From: Exiguobacterium sp. AM39-5BH
GTDB taxonomy: Bacteria; Bacillota; Bacilli; Exiguobacteriales; Exiguobacteriaceae
DNA: 40,275 bases
Assembly (NCBI RefSeq): GCF_003467445.1
Contig: NZ_QSGS01000017.1
Span: forward strand, 1-40,275
Direction of reading: 5' to 3'
Under the pieces are notes generated by a model, which was not told the origin of the DNA, ran no database searches, and saw nothing but the letters and a program-made list of their open reading frames with translations. Position numbers and translations under genes: made by a program. How positions within the stretch are numbered: position 1 is the stretch's first letter; every line of letters starts with the position of its first letter. This document shows positions 39,700 to 40,275 of this stretch, one piece after another.

Positions 39700-40196
39700 A
39701 CATCTACACTTCCTAACAAGGAATTTTGATTGGTAAATTTAATGACTTCCTCTTCTAACTTACTATCTGGCTTAATACTATTATCAGTTTTGATATTGTC
39801 ATGAACCAGTTTCATAAAATCTAATATTTGTTCATTTTCATCTCTAAAAAAATTTGCTAGATCTTCACTTAAATAATGTGAGAAGTCAGTTTCTCGTTCA
39901 AAAACATACAGTGCAAATAGTTTTGTTATCAAATAGTAATTTTCTCTATGACTAATGTCTACAGTCCCTTGCTCTATACCAGGAACCATCATACTTTCCT
40001 CAAAAACATCTTCAAATTCCGTATTGTAGGTAGCTTTAAAATTACTATAAAAATCTAAAACTAACTTGTATTTATTGCTTAAAAGCAATACATCTTCAGA
40101 TTTTGAATTGGCAAAAATAAAATTAAAGATATCATTCAAATAACTTTCTTCTTCATACAATTCGTCAATTGAAAAATCAGAGTACTTTTTCAGCAC
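39696..40196 (-). CDS. hypothetical partner of the DGQHR protein
   Basis: About 166 residues if it starts at GTG 40196 (GAGGA upstream). The frame stays open to the window edge, but the upstream extension looks non-coding because another frame there ends a separate protein. Acidic, helical protein (LYEEESYLNDIFNFIFANSKSEDVLLLSNKYKLVLDFY...) without membrane segments or known motifs. Translationally coupled to the DGQHR gene by a 4-nt overlap, suggesting a complex or a toxin/regulator-type pair. Confidence 0.6.
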   Translation of the reverse strand: MLKKYSDFSIDELYEEESYLNDIFNFIFANSKSEDVLLLSNKYKLVLDFYSNFKATYNTEFEDVFEESMMVPGIEQGTVDISHRENYYLITKLFALYVFERETDFSHYLSEDLANFFRDENEQILDFMKLVHDNIKTDNSIKPDSKLEEEVIKFTNQNSLLGSVDV

Positions 40197-40203
40197 AATT
40201 ATT

Positions 40204-40275
40204 TTAATATTCCTCAAGAAAATCATATAAAATTTGCGCATATATTTTAAAATCATCCTGTTGATCAATAAGAAT
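40204..40275 (-). CDS. C-terminal end of a gene cut by the window edge
   Basis: The last 23 codons of a frame ending DFKIYAQILYDFLEEY with TAA at 40204-40206. An amphipathic helix-like sequence ends 7 nt before the next gene's GTG. It is probably the first visible gene of the DGQHR operon. Confidence 0.4.
   Translation of the reverse strand: MLIDQQDDFKIYAQILYDFLEEY

Noticed and set aside
1..40275. tRNA or rRNA genes
   Set aside because: No cloverleaf-type or rRNA-like sequence was noticed on either strand; structured gaps lack tRNA features.

Overview
The window looks like part of a conjugative plasmid, or a plasmid-like integrative element, from a low-to-mid GC Gram-positive bacterium of the Bacillales. 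The reasons are strong AGGAGG-type ribosome binding sites, a pLS20/pGO1-style type IV secretion system with a cell-wall hydrolase, a MOBL/MobP2-like relaxase, a Bacillus-type LexA box and an ErmD-like macrolide leader peptide. Codon use and protein style would fit Exiguobacterium, but that is inference. No replication initiator is recognisable, so the replicon's rep gene is outside the window or too divergent to see.

Layout. (1) 1-3300: a SMEK-like protein, a ParA/small-partner partition pair whose ParA is broken by one missing base, a small hypothetical gene and an XRE repressor. (2) 3600-20263: a GC-rich, one-direction transfer operon. It holds an XRE regulator, a 260-bp structured non-coding element, small membrane proteins, the VirD4-like coupling protein, a lipoprotein, a frameshifted VirB6-like channel protein, VirB3-like and TrsD-like proteins, the VirB4 ATPase, a two-domain wall hydrolase, a VirB8-like protein and a coiled-coil protein. 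Then come a hairpin-rich oriT candidate, a ribbon-helix-helix accessory protein, the relaxase and an ArdC-like antirestriction protein. (3) 20274-21662: a macrolide phosphotransferase gene with a complete leader-peptide attenuator. (4) 21764-28368: secreted nuclease-type genes (a DUF3006/MBL pair and an endonuclease lipoprotein), a MerR-like regulator and a DUF4129/MoxR/DUF58 cassette. (5) 28400-31040: small genes separated by unusually structured, GC-rich non-coding DNA, with a RadC-like protein and an SOS-boxed YolD. (6) 31059-34000: a type II restriction-modification system with Vsr, its endonuclease frameshifted. (7) 34125-40275: an XRE/ImmA-like regulator with a divergent partner, an HNH endonuclease, a serine recombinase and a DGQHR-domain operon cut by the window edge.

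Working together: regions 1 and 2 give stable inheritance and conjugation. ArdC, the RadC-like protein and the restriction-modification genes deal with incoming or host DNA conflict, and the mph cassette is the clear selectable cargo. Three genes (parA, virB6-like and the restriction endonuclease) each need exactly one extra base in a short A/T run to be whole, so either all three have decayed or the assembly under-called homopolymers. All assignments come from reading translations and motifs; no database search was possible.
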